A stretch of DNA of 46,539 nt from an archaeon HR01 (GCA_002898355.1 BEHD01000004.1:1-46539); one strand, 5' to 3'. Positions 14,245-23,437 are shown, counted from the stretch's first letter. Made by a program: numbers and translations. Notes: a model not told the origin generated them from the sequence alone.

Positions 14245-16214
14245 CTTCCCTTGAAGCTGGGTTTTCTCCTGGACATGAAGGCGGAAACACCTTCGGCAAA
14301 GTCCTCGGTGGATATGAGGAGGCTGAAGAGGCTCTTCTCCATGTCTAGGCCGAGACCGGCTGGGGCATATCTGCTGGCGTGTAAGGCCCTCTTGGCCGCC
14401 ATCAAAGCTATGGGTGGTTTCTCAGCCAGTTTAAGGGCTATCTCCCTCACCCTGTCATAGAAGCCCTCGACGGGATAAACCCTGTTGGCCAGGCCTATCT
14501 TCAAGGCCTGTTCCGCATCAATCCTCTCACCCAGCATCACCAGCTCCATCGCCCTCCCCAGCCCCACGATGTGGGTGAGCCTCTGCGTTCCGCCAGCGCC
14601 TGGGATTATGCCGAGGTTTATCTCAGGCTGTCCCAGCTCACTTCTCTCCGACACGATTCTGAGGTCGCATGCGAGGGCTAGTTCACATCCACCCCCCAAA
14701 GCGTAGCCGTCTATGGCCGCAATCACTGGTTTGGAGAGGCTCTCGATCTGGTTGGTCAGTTCCTGGAATTCGGTGAGTAGCTTGTAGGCTCCAAGAGGTG
14801 TGGCTGCCTCCGTGAAGGATGTGATGTCTGCGCCTGCCGAGAAGGCCCTGCCTCCCGCACCCCGGATGACCACTACCCTAACCTCGTCATCCTTCTCCAA
14901 TCTCCGGAGTGCATCCCTGAGCTCGCCGATTAGCTTTGGCGATAATGCGTTGAGCCTCTGGGGTCTGTTGAGGGTTATCCACAGCAGCGGCGGCTCCCTC
15001 TCCACCAGAATCTCAGAGTATGTGGCCGTGTCCTGCCGGTAGCTGTGGAAGCCTTCACCAGCCTTCCTGCCTGTCCTGCCCTTGGAGACCATCTCCACCA
15101 GAAGCGGGTCGGGCGTATACGCCTCTCCATACCTAGCCTTCAGGTTTTCAAGGGCCTCCACAACCCTGTCAAGCCCCCATTCGTCAGCCATCTCGAGGAT
15201 GCCCTTCGGATATCCGAGCCCCAGCTTAACCCCTGTCTCCACATCATCTACGGTGGAGACACCGTTTCTTATGAGCCATGCCGCAGAGTTGATGGAGGGC
15301 GCGAAGAGCCTCACCAAATCTATGGATGAGCCTGCATCCCTAGGTATCTCCGGCCTCTCATACTTTCCCCCGCCGTAGACGTAGAAGCCTCTCCCACTCT
15401 TCTGCCCATACATCCCCTTCTCAAAATACTCCTTGAAGATCGGGCATAGCTCGATACGGCTCGGCTCCCTCGATTTTATCGAGTTGAAGGCCATGTAGAA
15501 GACGTCTATTCCGGAGTAGTCGGCCAGCTCGAAGACGCCCATGGGCAGGCCTGCCCGATACTTCACAGCGGAGTCTATCTCCATGACTGTGGCCTCCCCC
15601 CGCTGAACCATCCAGCAGGCCTCGTTTAGGAGCGGGGCCAGAATCCTGTTAACTATGAATCCTGGAACATCTTTCCTACAGATGATGACATGCTTTCCCA
15701 TCCTCCTTCCCAGCTCCACCGTGGCGTTGACGGTATCGGGTGATGTCTTCTCACCCAGCACAACCTCGACCAGCGGCATCAAAGGTGGGGGGTTGAAAAA
15801 ATGCATCCCCACAACTTTATCAGGTCTATCGGTGGCCTCAGCTATCTCCGTTATGGGTAGGGTGCTGGTGTTGGTGGCCAGGATTACACCAGGCCTGCAG
15901 TATCTGGAGAGGGTTTGGAAGATCTTCCTCTTCAGCTCTATATCCTCTGGGACAGCCTCTATGGCGAAGTCAGCCGAGGCCGCAGCCTCTTCAAGCTTTG
16001 TCGTGGTCGCTATACGGCTGAACGCTCTATCAGCCTCCTCCCTGCTAATCTTCTTCTTCTCCACAAATCTGTCGAGGCTCCAACGTATCCTCTCCAGCCC
16101 CTTGGCCAGAAACTCGTCTGAAACATCCACCATCACGACATCTATCCCCGCCAGGGCGGCTACCTCGGCGATTCCATGCCCCATGACGCCGGCCCCAACA
16201 ACCAACAGCTTCAA
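14241..16214 (-). CDS. Fused 3-hydroxyacyl-CoA dehydrogenase / enoyl-CoA hydratase
   Basis: A 657-residue bifunctional protein. Residues about 1-290 are the NAD-binding 3-hydroxyacyl-CoA dehydrogenase (VVGAGVMGHGIAEVAALAG, ATNTSTLPI, GMHFFNPPPLMPLVEVV). About 300-395 are its duplicated C-terminal domain. About 405-657 are a crotonase domain (GGRAFSAGADITSF and GGGCELALACDLR for the oxyanion hole, PEINLGIIPGAGG for the catalytic glutamate). The dehydrogenase-first order is common in archaea. It can serve fatty acid beta-oxidation or the crotonyl-CoA to acetoacetyl-CoA steps of a hydroxybutyrate carbon-fixation cycle; the sequence does not decide. TATA-like GTTAAATAAGC lies about 32 nt upstream. 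Confidence 0.93.
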   Translation of the reverse strand: MKLLVVGAGVMGHGIAEVAALAGIDVVMVDVSDEFLAKGLERIRWSLDRFVEKKKISREEADRAFSRIATTTKLEEAAASADFAIEAVPEDIELKRKIFQTLSRYCRPGVILATNTSTLPITEIAEATDRPDKVVGMHFFNPPPLMPLVEVVLGEKTSPDTVNATVELGRRMGKHVIICRKDVPGFIVNRILAPLLNEACWMVQRGEATVMEIDSAVKYRAGLPMGVFELADYSGIDVFYMAFNSIKSREPSRIELCPIFKEYFEKGMYGQKSGRGFYVYGGGKYERPEIPRDAGSSIDLVRLFAPSINSAAWLIRNGVSTVDDVETGVKLGLGYPKGILEMADEWGLDRVVEALENLKARYGEAYTPDPLLVEMVSKGRTGRKAGEGFHSYRQDTATYSEILVEREPPLLWITLNRPQRLNALSPKLIGELRDALRRLEKDDEVRVVVIRGAGGRAFSAGADITSFTEAATPLGAYKLLTEFQELTNQIESLSKPVIAAIDGYALGGGCELALACDLRIVSERSELGQPEINLGIIPGAGGTQRLTHIVGLGRAMELVMLGERIDAEQALKIGLANRVYPVEGFYDRVREIALKLAEKPPIALMAAKRALHASRYAPAGLGLDMEKSLFSLLISTEDFAEGVSAFMSRRKPSFKGR

Positions 16215-16240
16215 ACCGGTTCACCCTAAGATGTGTCGAG

Positions 16241-16251
16241 GCTTATTTAAC
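16241..16251 (-). promoter_or_regulatory. TATA box of the fused dehydrogenase/hydratase gene
   Basis: Reverse-strand GTTAAATAAGC about 32 nt upstream of ATG 16214, in the gap after the sufS stop. Confidence 0.55.
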
Positions 16252-16255
16252 CTAG

Positions 16256-17497
16256 TCAGGGGATTACCTTAAACGTCTTCAGCGCCCGCCTGAGGGAGGC
16301 CGCCAGAACCTCAATCTCAGAAGGCGTGTTGTATAGGTAGAAGCTGGCCCGGGTTGAGGCGGGTATCCCCAGCCTCGTGTGGATAGGCATAGCACAGTGA
16401 TGTCCAGCCCTCACACAGATACCATCCCTGTCTAGGAAGGAGGCTAGGTCGTGGGGGTGGATATCAGCCAGATAAAAGGAGACAAGGCCGCATCTATCCC
16501 TGTAATCTCTGGGACCGTAGATTGTGAGGAAGGGAATCTCCGAGAGAAGCTCTATCGCAAGCTTTGTGAGCTCCTCCTCATGCCTCCTAACATTATCCAT
16601 CCCAACCTTCTCGAGATAGTCCACGGCCGCGGCCAAGCCTATGGAGCCGGCTATGTTGGGGGTCCCAGCCTCAAACTTCCAGGGGACATCATTCCACTCC
16701 GCTGCCTCGAGTCTAACCTCTTTAATCATCTCTCCGCCGCCCATGAAGGGCTCCATAGCCTCCAGAAGACTTCTCCTCCCATAGAGGACACCTATGCCTG
16801 TTGGCCCGAGCATCTTATGGCCGCTGAAGACGAGAAAATCACAGTCCAGCTCTTTAACATCTATCCTCATATGGGGCGCTGCCTGGGCCGCATCCACTAC
16901 CGCCAGGGCTCCTATCTCGTGGGCGAACCTAGTCAAGGCTTTTACATCGTTTATGGTGCCTAAGACGTTGGAGGCGTATGTGAAGGAGAGGAGTTTTATC
17001 GGCCTGCCCCTAAACCTGTCAAGCTCAGCCATGTCGAGATAACCCTCCGACGTGAAGGGGATGTAGGAGATTTTGAAGCCGGCCAGCCGGGCCACCAGCT
17101 GCCATGGGACGATGTTACTGTGATGCTCCATCTCTGTGAGAAGAACCTCCTCATCCGCTGAGATGTTTCTTAAAGCCCATGAGTAGGCGATTAGGTTCAA
17201 CCCCTCTGTCGCACCTCTAACGAAGACAATCTCATCAGGCCTGGCGTTGATGAAGGATGCTACACGTTTTCTGGCGTTCTCATACTCCTCTGTGGCTTTG
17301 ACGCTTATACCGTAGACACCCCTATGGACGTTGGCGTTGTATCTCCTGTAGAAGCTATTCACCGCCTCCAAGACCTGTCTAGGCTTCTGGCTTGTGGCAG
17401 CCGAGTCGAGGTAGATGAGCCGCCCACCCTCCACATCGGAGAATATCGGAAAGTCAAGCCTCAGCTGCTCAAAATATCTCTGGAGGCTGTTTACCAC
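16256..17497 (-). CDS. sufS: Cysteine desulfurase, SufS type
   Basis: A 413-residue PLP enzyme. IYLDSAATSQKP opens the fold, TEMEHHSNIVPW and VDAAQAAPH contact PLP, FSGHKMLGPTGIGVLYG carries the Schiff-base lysine, and RAGHHCAMPIH holds the catalytic cysteine. It releases sulfur from cysteine for Fe-S cluster assembly. The frame extends upstream to 17644, but the extra 49 residues are unlike SufS and run into thrS. GTG 17497 gives the family length and lies about 28 nt from the TATA box. No other suf gene is adjacent. It complements the cysteine-making genes near the window start. Confidence 0.93.
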   Translation of the reverse strand: MVNSLQRYFEQLRLDFPIFSDVEGGRLIYLDSAATSQKPRQVLEAVNSFYRRYNANVHRGVYGISVKATEEYENARKRVASFINARPDEIVFVRGATEGLNLIAYSWALRNISADEEVLLTEMEHHSNIVPWQLVARLAGFKISYIPFTSEGYLDMAELDRFRGRPIKLLSFTYASNVLGTINDVKALTRFAHEIGALAVVDAAQAAPHMRIDVKELDCDFLVFSGHKMLGPTGIGVLYGRRSLLEAMEPFMGGGEMIKEVRLEAAEWNDVPWKFEAGTPNIAGSIGLAAAVDYLEKVGMDNVRRHEEELTKLAIELLSEIPFLTIYGPRDYRDRCGLVSFYLADIHPHDLASFLDRDGICVRAGHHCAMPIHTRLGIPASTRASFYLYNTPSEIEVLAASLRRALKTFKVIP

Positions 17498-17520
17498 ATC
17501 ACTGATATAGATATCCCGCC

Positions 17521-17530
17521 CATATAAGTA
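17521..17530 (-). promoter_or_regulatory. TATA box of sufS
   Basis: Reverse-strand TACTTATATG about 28 nt before GTG 17497; this supports the internal start and a leaderless message. Confidence 0.55.
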
Positions 17531-17609
17531 TGTGGCTATATCCGAATAACAAGGGACATCGCACATCCAAAGAATGGAGAAGCCCAGAGGGAACGGTGTG
17601 AGATGTATG

Positions 17610-19439
17610 CTAGACGGAGTAAATCGGCCTCTTCGAGACCTCAAGGGGTGCCCTAAGGGGCCTGAATGGGTATCCCTTCGTCTCGGAGGATATTCTGGAC
17701 ACCAGCCCTTTTAGCGTAATCCTAACCTGCTTCCCCGTCCTACGCTCCCGCACAGAGATTCTGCCGGTCCTAGCCTCCCTCTCGCCTACAACTGCGATGT
17801 AGGGTATCCAAGCGGTCTCGGCGTCGAAAATCTTCTTGGAGAGGCTCTCGGAGCGGTCGTCCAGGTCCGCCCGTATGTTTTCCTCTGATAGCTTCAGGGC
17901 GATTTTTCTCGCGTGGCTGAGATATTTCTCGGATACCGGTATGACCCTGACCTGGGTGGGTGAGAGCCAGACCGGTAGCGTGGGCGGCTTGCTTTGGAGG
18001 GCGGTATCCAAGACCGTGTAGAGATATCTCTCCACCGTACCTATCAAGGCGGTGTGTAGTATCACCGGATAGGCCTTGGCTCCCTCCCTGTCGGTGTAGA
18101 CTATCCCAAACCTCTCGGCGTTCCCCGTGTCCAGCTGGACCGTCCCAATCTCCCTCGGCCTGCCCATCTTGTCAATAATATGGTATTCGATGTTGAGAAC
18201 CCAGTAGTAGTTGCTGTCCTCGGGATAGAATGAGAGGAGGACAGGCTTCCCCTCCCTCGCCACCAGCTCCCTGAAGAAATCCCTATGCCCTTCATAGAAA
18301 CGTCTCGAAGTCAGGTTGTATAGGGAGACATAGTCCCTACCCAGTTTCTCTATCTCCGAATATATCTTATCGTGGACACGTTTGAATATCTCCATGGCTT
18401 CGCCGATATCTCTGCAGAAGATGTGGAGGTCTGGCATAGTCATCTTCCTAACCCTGAATCCGAGGACAAGCTCACCCGACTGCTCCAGCCTATAGCTGTC
18501 AGCTATCTCGAAGGCTCCGAACGGGAGGTGCTTATAGCTTATCACCCAGTTACGGGCCAGAGCAAACTGTTGGAAGCATGCAGCATAGCGCATCACATAC
18601 TGCCTGCCATCCACCTCCACCTTATACATCCTCTGCCCGAAAAGCCCTGCATGCTCCCTAATCGGGCGGCTCTCAAGGCTGAATAGGTTGGTGCCCCTTA
18701 CACGGTAGACCGGTATCCCAAGCTCTTGGACAACCCTATCGGCGTAGTCGGAGATTAGGTCGAATACTAGGGTGCCGTCGGGGCCGTATCTCATATGGCC
18801 TAGGTCAGACATCTCCTCCCAGTCTATTCCCAAACGCTTCAAAACCCTGATATATTCGGGCTCACCCTTGGGAGGCGACTCCAACCCCAACGCCTCCCTC
18901 TCCACCAAGATACGGAACTCCTCCGGGAAACTCCTACTACTGACCATCTCAGGCTGCAGGCTGTCACCCTCAGGCGTGAGGATGAGATATGTTTTGGATG
19001 CAGTCCTAACCTCCGGGGTCCTTGCCTGGGACTTCGTGAAGACCCTAGACATCTCCGCCAGAGGATGGCCTTTAACGCTGATGGACAGAGCCTTGTTCCA
19101 TCCGAAGGGCGCCCGATAGACCTCGGGTAGAAGGGTTTTCGCCCTCTCCTCCATCCTCCTAACCACTTCGAGGGCGTGCTCCGGCCTGGCCAGCTCGCGG
19201 GCTAGGTGTGCGAAGGGATATATGACCAGCCTACCCACCTTCAGCCTCGACATATGCCTGTATACATCCTCCACAGCCATGTCAGCCACCGACTCGTCGT
19301 CTTCAGGCTCCACCGACACGAAGACGACAAGGGCCTCCTCATATCTTCTAGGCGCCGAGTCAGACTCTTCAGCAAGCTCTATCTCCTTCCTGACAGGACG
19401 GTACTCTATAAAGTCCACATGCATCTCCAGGAGCCTCAA
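17610..19439 (-). CDS. thrS: Threonyl-tRNA synthetase, archaeal type
   Basis: A 609-residue class II synthetase. Residues about 1-140 are the archaeal editing domain (start MRLLEMHVDFIEYRP), unlike the bacterial N2 domain. The catalytic core follows (YVMRYAACFQQFALARNW, FEIADSYRLEQSGELVLGFRVRKMTMPDLH). The C-terminal anticodon-binding domain starts near LPVWLSPTQVRVIPV. The core retains the MPDLHIFC region. It charges tRNA-Thr and clears mischarged serine. A TATA box 29 nt upstream (19463-19474) gives a leaderless ATG. Confidence 0.95.
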   Translation of the reverse strand: MRLLEMHVDFIEYRPVRKEIELAEESDSAPRRYEEALVVFVSVEPEDDESVADMAVEDVYRHMSRLKVGRLVIYPFAHLARELARPEHALEVVRRMEERAKTLLPEVYRAPFGWNKALSISVKGHPLAEMSRVFTKSQARTPEVRTASKTYLILTPEGDSLQPEMVSSRSFPEEFRILVEREALGLESPPKGEPEYIRVLKRLGIDWEEMSDLGHMRYGPDGTLVFDLISDYADRVVQELGIPVYRVRGTNLFSLESRPIREHAGLFGQRMYKVEVDGRQYVMRYAACFQQFALARNWVISYKHLPFGAFEIADSYRLEQSGELVLGFRVRKMTMPDLHIFCRDIGEAMEIFKRVHDKIYSEIEKLGRDYVSLYNLTSRRFYEGHRDFFRELVAREGKPVLLSFYPEDSNYYWVLNIEYHIIDKMGRPREIGTVQLDTGNAERFGIVYTDREGAKAYPVILHTALIGTVERYLYTVLDTALQSKPPTLPVWLSPTQVRVIPVSEKYLSHARKIALKLSEENIRADLDDRSESLSKKIFDAETAWIPYIAVVGEREARTGRISVRERRTGKQVRITLKGLVSRISSETKGYPFRPLRAPLEVSKRPIYSV

Positions 19440-19462
19440 GCCGGCGTCTAGAGCTGGATGGG

Positions 19463-19474
19463 TCTATTTAAAAC
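19463..19474 (-). promoter_or_regulatory. TATA box of thrS
   Basis: Reverse-strand GTTTTAAATAGA, overlapping the last codons of the preceding small zinc protein gene. Confidence 0.55.
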
Positions 19475-19677
19475 ATGTATCTAGCCCTCTCCATGCTCCT
19501 ATCCTTCTTCGATGCCTTCTTAAGCTCCTTGTAATGGTCCCTACAGAGGTAGGCCCTCCTACCTAGGCCCTCCGATAACGTGAGATATTTTGAGGCTATC
19601 CCTGAAGAGACGGAGGCTGAAGCTTTCGCCTCACATCCTTTAACGCTGCAACCCACACCCTTCGAGACTTTCCCCAT
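19468..19677 (-). CDS. Small Cys/His protein, putative zinc ribbon (69 aa)
   Basis: A basic 69-residue protein with GCSVKGCEAKA (Cys-x4-Cys) and later YLCRDHYKELKK (Cys-x2-His), plausible ligands for one zinc. The C-terminus is Lys/Arg-rich (KKASKKDRSMERARYMF), suggesting nucleic-acid binding. The family is not recognised. A TATA box centred 28 nt upstream (19700-19710) predicts a leaderless message, which supports a real gene. Confidence 0.65.
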   Translation of the reverse strand: MGKVSKGVGCSVKGCEAKASASVSSGIASKYLTLSEGLGRRAYLCRDHYKELKKASKKDRSMERARYMF

Positions 19678-19699
19678 CCCCTAGACCTACGCCAACACC

Positions 19700-19710
19700 G
19701 GTATAAATCC
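19700..19710 (-). promoter_or_regulatory. TATA box of the small Cys/His protein gene
   Basis: Reverse-strand GGATTTATACC centred about 28 nt from ATG 19677. Confidence 0.5.
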
Positions 19711-19711
19711 T

Positions 19712-20014
19712 CTAGCGGGTGAGGGAAAACCTAACTATGGTGACCTGGTCTTGGAGACCCACATCTCTGTATATTCTTTTTAGGTATCGTAGGAACTCCT
19801 CCTGGCTTTGGAAGCCCTCATCCCGGAAATATCTCAGGGCTTCAGAGACTTTCATCCGGCTCTGCTCCACCAGGGTCGCCGCCACCACCCTCCTACCGTC
19901 GGTTAGAATCAGGTCTCTGCCGTATTCGACACCGTTAAGCCTGACAGTGGAGGTCTTGGAGCCCGACAAAACCTTATCCAGCATCTCGGGCTTGAAACGG
20001 ATGACTTTCCGCAT
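19712..20014 (-). CDS. ASCH-domain protein
   Basis: A 100-residue protein consisting of one ASCH domain: VIRFKPEMLDKVLSGSKTSTVRL at the start is the family's strand-helix with the conserved GxKxxTxR pattern, then RVVAATLVEQ and a helical middle. ASCH is a PUA-related fold thought to bind RNA. Its promoter overlaps that of the divergent RadB-like gene. Confidence 0.78.
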   Translation of the reverse strand: MRKVIRFKPEMLDKVLSGSKTSTVRLNGVEYGRDLILTDGRRVVAATLVEQSRMKVSEALRYFRDEGFQSQEEFLRYLKRIYRDVGLQDQVTIVRFSLTR

Positions 20015-20029
20015 TGCCGTCGCTAAAGC

Positions 20030-20049
20030 CTTTAACCTATTGATAAACC
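20030..20049. promoter_or_regulatory. Overlapping divergent TATA boxes (ASCH / RadB-like)
   Basis: CTTTAACC (20030-20037) lies 28 nt before the + strand ATG 20061. On the other strand GGTTTAT (20049-20043) lies about 30 nt before ATG 20014. The two promoters cross within 20 bp, so only one may fire at a time. Confidence 0.5.
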
Positions 20050-20060
20050 TTTACCAGCCG

Positions 20061-20711
20061 ATGGTGTCGGCTGGCGACATACTATCAGGGGAGCTGGAGA
20101 AGGGTGCGGTATACCTCATATATGGTGGGGGCGGTGTTGGAAAGACCACGCTGGCGGCCTCCGCTGCGGCCCGTGTGGCGGCTGGTGAGGATGCTGTGGT
20201 GTGGGTGGACTGTGGGGGGAGAATGTATCTTCCAAGGCTCTACCAGATTCTGGAAAGCCGTAAAGCCGACCCGGGGAGAATCTACATCTCTTCACCGTCC
20301 ACTTTCCAGGAGCAGACGGAGGCGGTGCTGAAGATCGCCGACCTGATGCCCTCTAGGACCGCGCTCGTGGTGGTTGACGACTTCACATATCTCCACAGAC
20401 TAGCCCTTACCGGTGACGTCTCTGAGGATTTCCACATCTACGAGCTGCTGGCCTTTCAGGTGGCACTCCTGAAAGAGGTATCCCTCGACCGCTCCATCTC
20501 AACAATCCTAGTCGGGCACGTACATGACATCCCGGAGAGGAATGTGTCAGCTCCTGTGGCATCTAGGATAGTAACATTCTGGGCTGATGCGATAGCCAGG
20601 GTTGTGTATGAGGGCGGTGTTAGGAGGGTGGAGGAGGAGAAGCCTGGCAGAGCTATAATATATTTCAAGATAACCTCTGAAGGCGCAGTATCTACGCATT
20701 CTTCGCCATAA
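20061..20711 (+). CDS. radB: RadB-like RecA-family ATPase
   Basis: A 216-residue minimal RecA core. GGGGVGKTTLAA is Walker A and TALVVVDDFTYL is Walker B. The middle follows the RadB/KaiC-like plan (DILSGELEKGAVYLIYG at the start, STILVGHVHDIPE, and the late RVVYEGGVRRV). The frame is open to 19719, but ATG 20061 gives the right family length and sits 28 nt from a TATA box. RadB assists homologous recombination; a KaiC-like role is the alternative. Its end overlaps the convergent membrane protein gene by 20 nt. Confidence 0.75.
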   Translation: MVSAGDILSGELEKGAVYLIYGGGGVGKTTLAASAAARVAAGEDAVVWVDCGGRMYLPRLYQILESRKADPGRIYISSPSTFQEQTEAVLKIADLMPSRTALVVVDDFTYLHRLALTGDVSEDFHIYELLAFQVALLKEVSLDRSISTILVGHVHDIPERNVSAPVASRIVTFWADAIARVVYEGGVRRVEEEKPGRAIIYFKITSEGAVSTHSSP

Positions 20712-21096
20712 AACCTGACAAGATTCCCAGCGCAGAGAAGAGTATCAGTAATGTGCTGAAGATGAATAAGACCCTGGCGCTTCTAGGGCTCGTCCTCCTC
20801 TGGACCGCCAGACCATAGAGCAGAAACCCTATGAAGCCGAGAAAGTAGTAGGTCACCGTCACAAAAAGCTCCGCATAAGTCTGCGCCCTCATATCAGGGT
20901 AGAAGACCCTTATGAGGCCTCCCACAACGGCTACACCTATCGAGACTCCTGAGGTGAGAGCGTAGACCACACCGCCTCCCACCAGAGCGGTCAAGATAGT
21001 GAGGGTGTAGATGAGAATGTTTTGAACCTGCTTGGAGGCTGCCAGCTTAGCAAGCCTGTCAAGCAACTCGTTCAAGAGAGCTAGAGGCGACGACAT
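20692..21096 (-). CDS. Four-helix membrane protein, uncharacterised
   Basis: A 134-residue protein from ATG 21096. A short amphipathic N-terminus (LALLNELLDRLAKLAASK) is followed by four hydrophobic segments, beginning near NILIYTLTILTALV, GVSIGVAVVGG, YAELFVTVTYYFLGFIG and VLFIFSTLLILFSALG. No family recognised. An upstream in-frame start at 21174 would place the TATA box (21122-21129) inside the gene, so the shorter form is preferred. It is divergent from aglB; a link with the oligosaccharyltransferase is speculative. Confidence 0.6.
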   Translation of the reverse strand: MSSPLALLNELLDRLAKLAASKQVQNILIYTLTILTALVGGGVVYALTSGVSIGVAVVGGLIRVFYPDMRAQTYAELFVTVTYYFLGFIGFLLYGLAVQRRTSPRSARVLFIFSTLLILFSALGILSGFMAKNA

Positions 21097-21121
21097 CCAC
21101 CTTAAACCGGAAACATCTCCA

Positions 21122-21129
21122 TTTAAAAA
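21122..21129 (-). promoter_or_regulatory. TATA box of the four-helix membrane protein gene
   Basis: Reverse-strand TTTTTAAA, about 29 nt upstream of ATG 21096; decides the start. Confidence 0.5.
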
Positions 21130-21283
21130 GTATATGGCCTTACGGGGTTTACCGCCTTCAGATACATGGGGCATAGCGGTTGATGCAGGCTACGGCTGAG
21201 GCTACTCTCTATCATCAAACCCTCTGCCTCGCCTAACGGTGAGAGCCCCGTCATACCCCATATAATGGCTTAGTCTTCGGAAC

Positions 21284-21299
21284 ATGCTTAAATAAGCAT
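21284..21299 (+). promoter_or_regulatory. TATA element within inverted repeat, aglB promoter
   Basis: ATGCTTAAATAAGCAT has 7-bp inverted arms around an AA core and includes the likely TATA box, about 38 nt before ATG 21329. A 7-codon upstream ORF (21313-21336) overlaps the aglB start. Confidence 0.5.
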
Positions 21300-21328
21300 T
21301 CTAATCCAAGAAATGTCAGTGTTCCAGC

Positions 21329-23437
21329 ATGAGTAAGGGCTTGCTCACGGCTTTCAAGCGTCTGGACAGGCTGCTGGGTAACAGGCGGCAGCTCTTCGAG
21401 CTGGGTCTTCTACTCCTCATCATGGGTGTTGCCTTCACCATCAGGGTTCTCCCCATGAGGTGGGGTGTGACGCTCTCGGAGTTTGACCCATGGGTCCAGT
21501 ATAAAGAGGCTATGTATATTATAGAGAGGGGCTGGTCGGGCTTCTCGGAGTTCTTCACATGGCATGATACGGAGTCATGGTATCCCTGGGGCCGGGATAT
21601 GGGTAGGACAGCTTTCCCAGGAATCCCCTTCGCCATGGCCTTCATATACCTCCTCCTCAAATCTGTGGGGTTAAGCCCTGACCCGCTAGAGCTGGCCTCA
21701 ATCCTGCCGGTGGTTTACTCGCTGGCCGGCGTCGCCCTGATGTATTTCCTGGGAAGGCAGGTGGCCGGCTCGGCTACCGGCCTGGCGGCCGCCCTCTTCA
21801 TAGCTGTTAGCAACTCCAACATCAGCCGCAACCACCTAGGATGGTTCGATGATGAGAGCCTCAGCATACCCCTCATGCTTCTCGGGTTCACAGCGTATCT
21901 GGCCGCTCTAAAGGAGGGGAGGACGGTCCGCGGTGTGGTTGCCTACTCACTCCTGGCAGGTGGTGCGATGGGTGCCATGGCTGCCAGCTGGGGAGCCCAC
22001 AAATTCCCACTGGCCCTCATACCATTCTTCGCAGTAATAGCGTCGCTGCTGGGAAAATACAGCACAAGGCTGCTGATAGCCACCTCAACCGCCTTCTCAA
22101 CCTACACCCTGATAGCGATGTCTGTCCCAAAGCTGGGCCCCTCATACATCTTCGAGACAACACTTTTCTCAGGTTTTATAGGTGTCGGCATCCTCCTAAT
22201 CTTCGAGATAGCCAACCGATATATCCCACCCCAGAGCCGACGCCTATTCATAGGAGGGCTTTTTGTCGCAGCCGCAATCTTTTTCTCGGCGGCGGTATTG
22301 CTGGGTGTTCTCGGGGTGCCGGGGCTGAAATTCCTATCTGTGGCCCTACCCCAGCTAAGGGATGCCCTCCCAATAGTTATCTCGGTCGCCGAGAACCAGG
22401 TCCCCACATGGTCGATAATCTTCTCCGACCTAGGCATCTTCCTAATTATGGCGCCTTTCGGCGTCTACCTATTCCTCCGTAGGGGAGGGCTTCCCAGCCT
22501 ATTCATAGTCATCTACACCATCCTCAGCGTCTACTTCGCCTCATCCATGGTGAGGCTATCCCTGATAGCAGCCCCAGCCGTAGCCCTTGCAGCAGGGTAT
22601 GCCTTCACCTATCTCTTCAGCCAGTTGGGCGCCATAATGTCTAGCGTCAGAGCCGTTAGGAGGAGAGGGCAGACAATACCGCTGGGATATTCTTTCATCA
22701 CACCAGCGATACTCATACTGCTTCTGGGCTATTCACTCCTACCTGCAGCTTACGGCGGCCTGAACCTCAGGGGAGAGGTTTCCATCTCGCCGGTTGACCA
22801 GGGATACCAGCCCGTAACGCTCGTTACCGGCAGCTTCCCGACGAGGAGCGTGCTGGCGGACTGGATGAGGGCTCTTGAGTGGATGAAGGCCAACCTTCCG
22901 CCGGACGCCGTCGTGATGTCATGGTGGGACTACGGCTACTGGATAACAGTTGTGGGCGGGCATAAGACCCTCGTGGACAACGGCACCCTCAACAGCACAC
23001 AGATAGGTGAGGTAGCATACGCATTCATGTCGCCACCGGCAACGGCGGTGGAGGTTTTGCGAAGACATGACGTGACACATGTGGTAATATTTGTGACCCA
23101 CCAGTTCGTCTCCCAGGGAGGTCAGACATTTGGAAGGCTTCTCGGATTCGGTGATGAGGGGAAGTGGATATGGATGCTGAGGATAGCGAACCAGGTGGGA
23201 TACAAATTCGTGGAGTCCGAATACCTAGACAGTAACTTCCAGCCGACACAGAAGTTCTGGGATTCAACCCTGATGGGCCAGCTAATCCCCTACAAGCCTC
23301 AGCAGACCCAGTTCGGACTCGGGCACTTCTACAACCCCTCCAACCTGGAAAACTTCAGGCTGGTATATGCCTCCAGCCCACCCTACAACTCTCTCGCATA
23401 TGTCTACGTCTATGAGGTGGTATATCCCCAGCTTTAG
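21329..23437 (+). CDS. aglB: Oligosaccharyltransferase catalytic subunit AglB/STT3
   Basis: A 702-residue membrane enzyme with about 12-13 N-terminal transmembrane segments (to about residue 480) and an extracytoplasmic C-terminal domain. Catalytic acids lie in EFDPW (D53) and in the GWFDDES loop (about 171-177). WWDYGYW at 532-538 is the peptide-acceptor signature. It transfers a lipid-linked glycan to Asn in N-x-S/T sequons. Likely local substrates include the Ser/Thr-rich binding protein at 32095-33468. Its last codons overlap the convergent PAC2 gene by 4 nt. Confidence 0.96.
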   Translation: MSKGLLTAFKRLDRLLGNRRQLFELGLLLLIMGVAFTIRVLPMRWGVTLSEFDPWVQYKEAMYIIERGWSGFSEFFTWHDTESWYPWGRDMGRTAFPGIPFAMAFIYLLLKSVGLSPDPLELASILPVVYSLAGVALMYFLGRQVAGSATGLAAALFIAVSNSNISRNHLGWFDDESLSIPLMLLGFTAYLAALKEGRTVRGVVAYSLLAGGAMGAMAASWGAHKFPLALIPFFAVIASLLGKYSTRLLIATSTAFSTYTLIAMSVPKLGPSYIFETTLFSGFIGVGILLIFEIANRYIPPQSRRLFIGGLFVAAAIFFSAAVLLGVLGVPGLKFLSVALPQLRDALPIVISVAENQVPTWSIIFSDLGIFLIMAPFGVYLFLRRGGLPSLFIVIYTILSVYFASSMVRLSLIAAPAVALAAGYAFTYLFSQLGAIMSSVRAVRRRGQTIPLGYSFITPAILILLLGYSLLPAAYGGLNLRGEVSISPVDQGYQPVTLVTGSFPTRSVLADWMRALEWMKANLPPDAVVMSWWDYGYWITVVGGHKTLVDNGTLNSTQIGEVAYAFMSPPATAVEVLRRHDVTHVVIFVTHQFVSQGGQTFGRLLGFGDEGKWIWMLRIANQVGYKFVESEYLDSNFQPTQKFWDSTLMGQLIPYKPQQTQFGLGHFYNPSNLENFRLVYASSPPYNSLAYVYVYEVVYPQL

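Noticed and set aside
17498-17644. 49-residue N-terminal extension of SufS
   Set aside because: It runs into thrS, crosses the likely TATA box and is unlike any SufS N-terminus.
19719-20060. Long N-terminal extension of the RadB-like ATPase
   Set aside because: It is the antisense shadow of the ASCH gene; ATG 20061 gives normal RadB length and TATA spacing.
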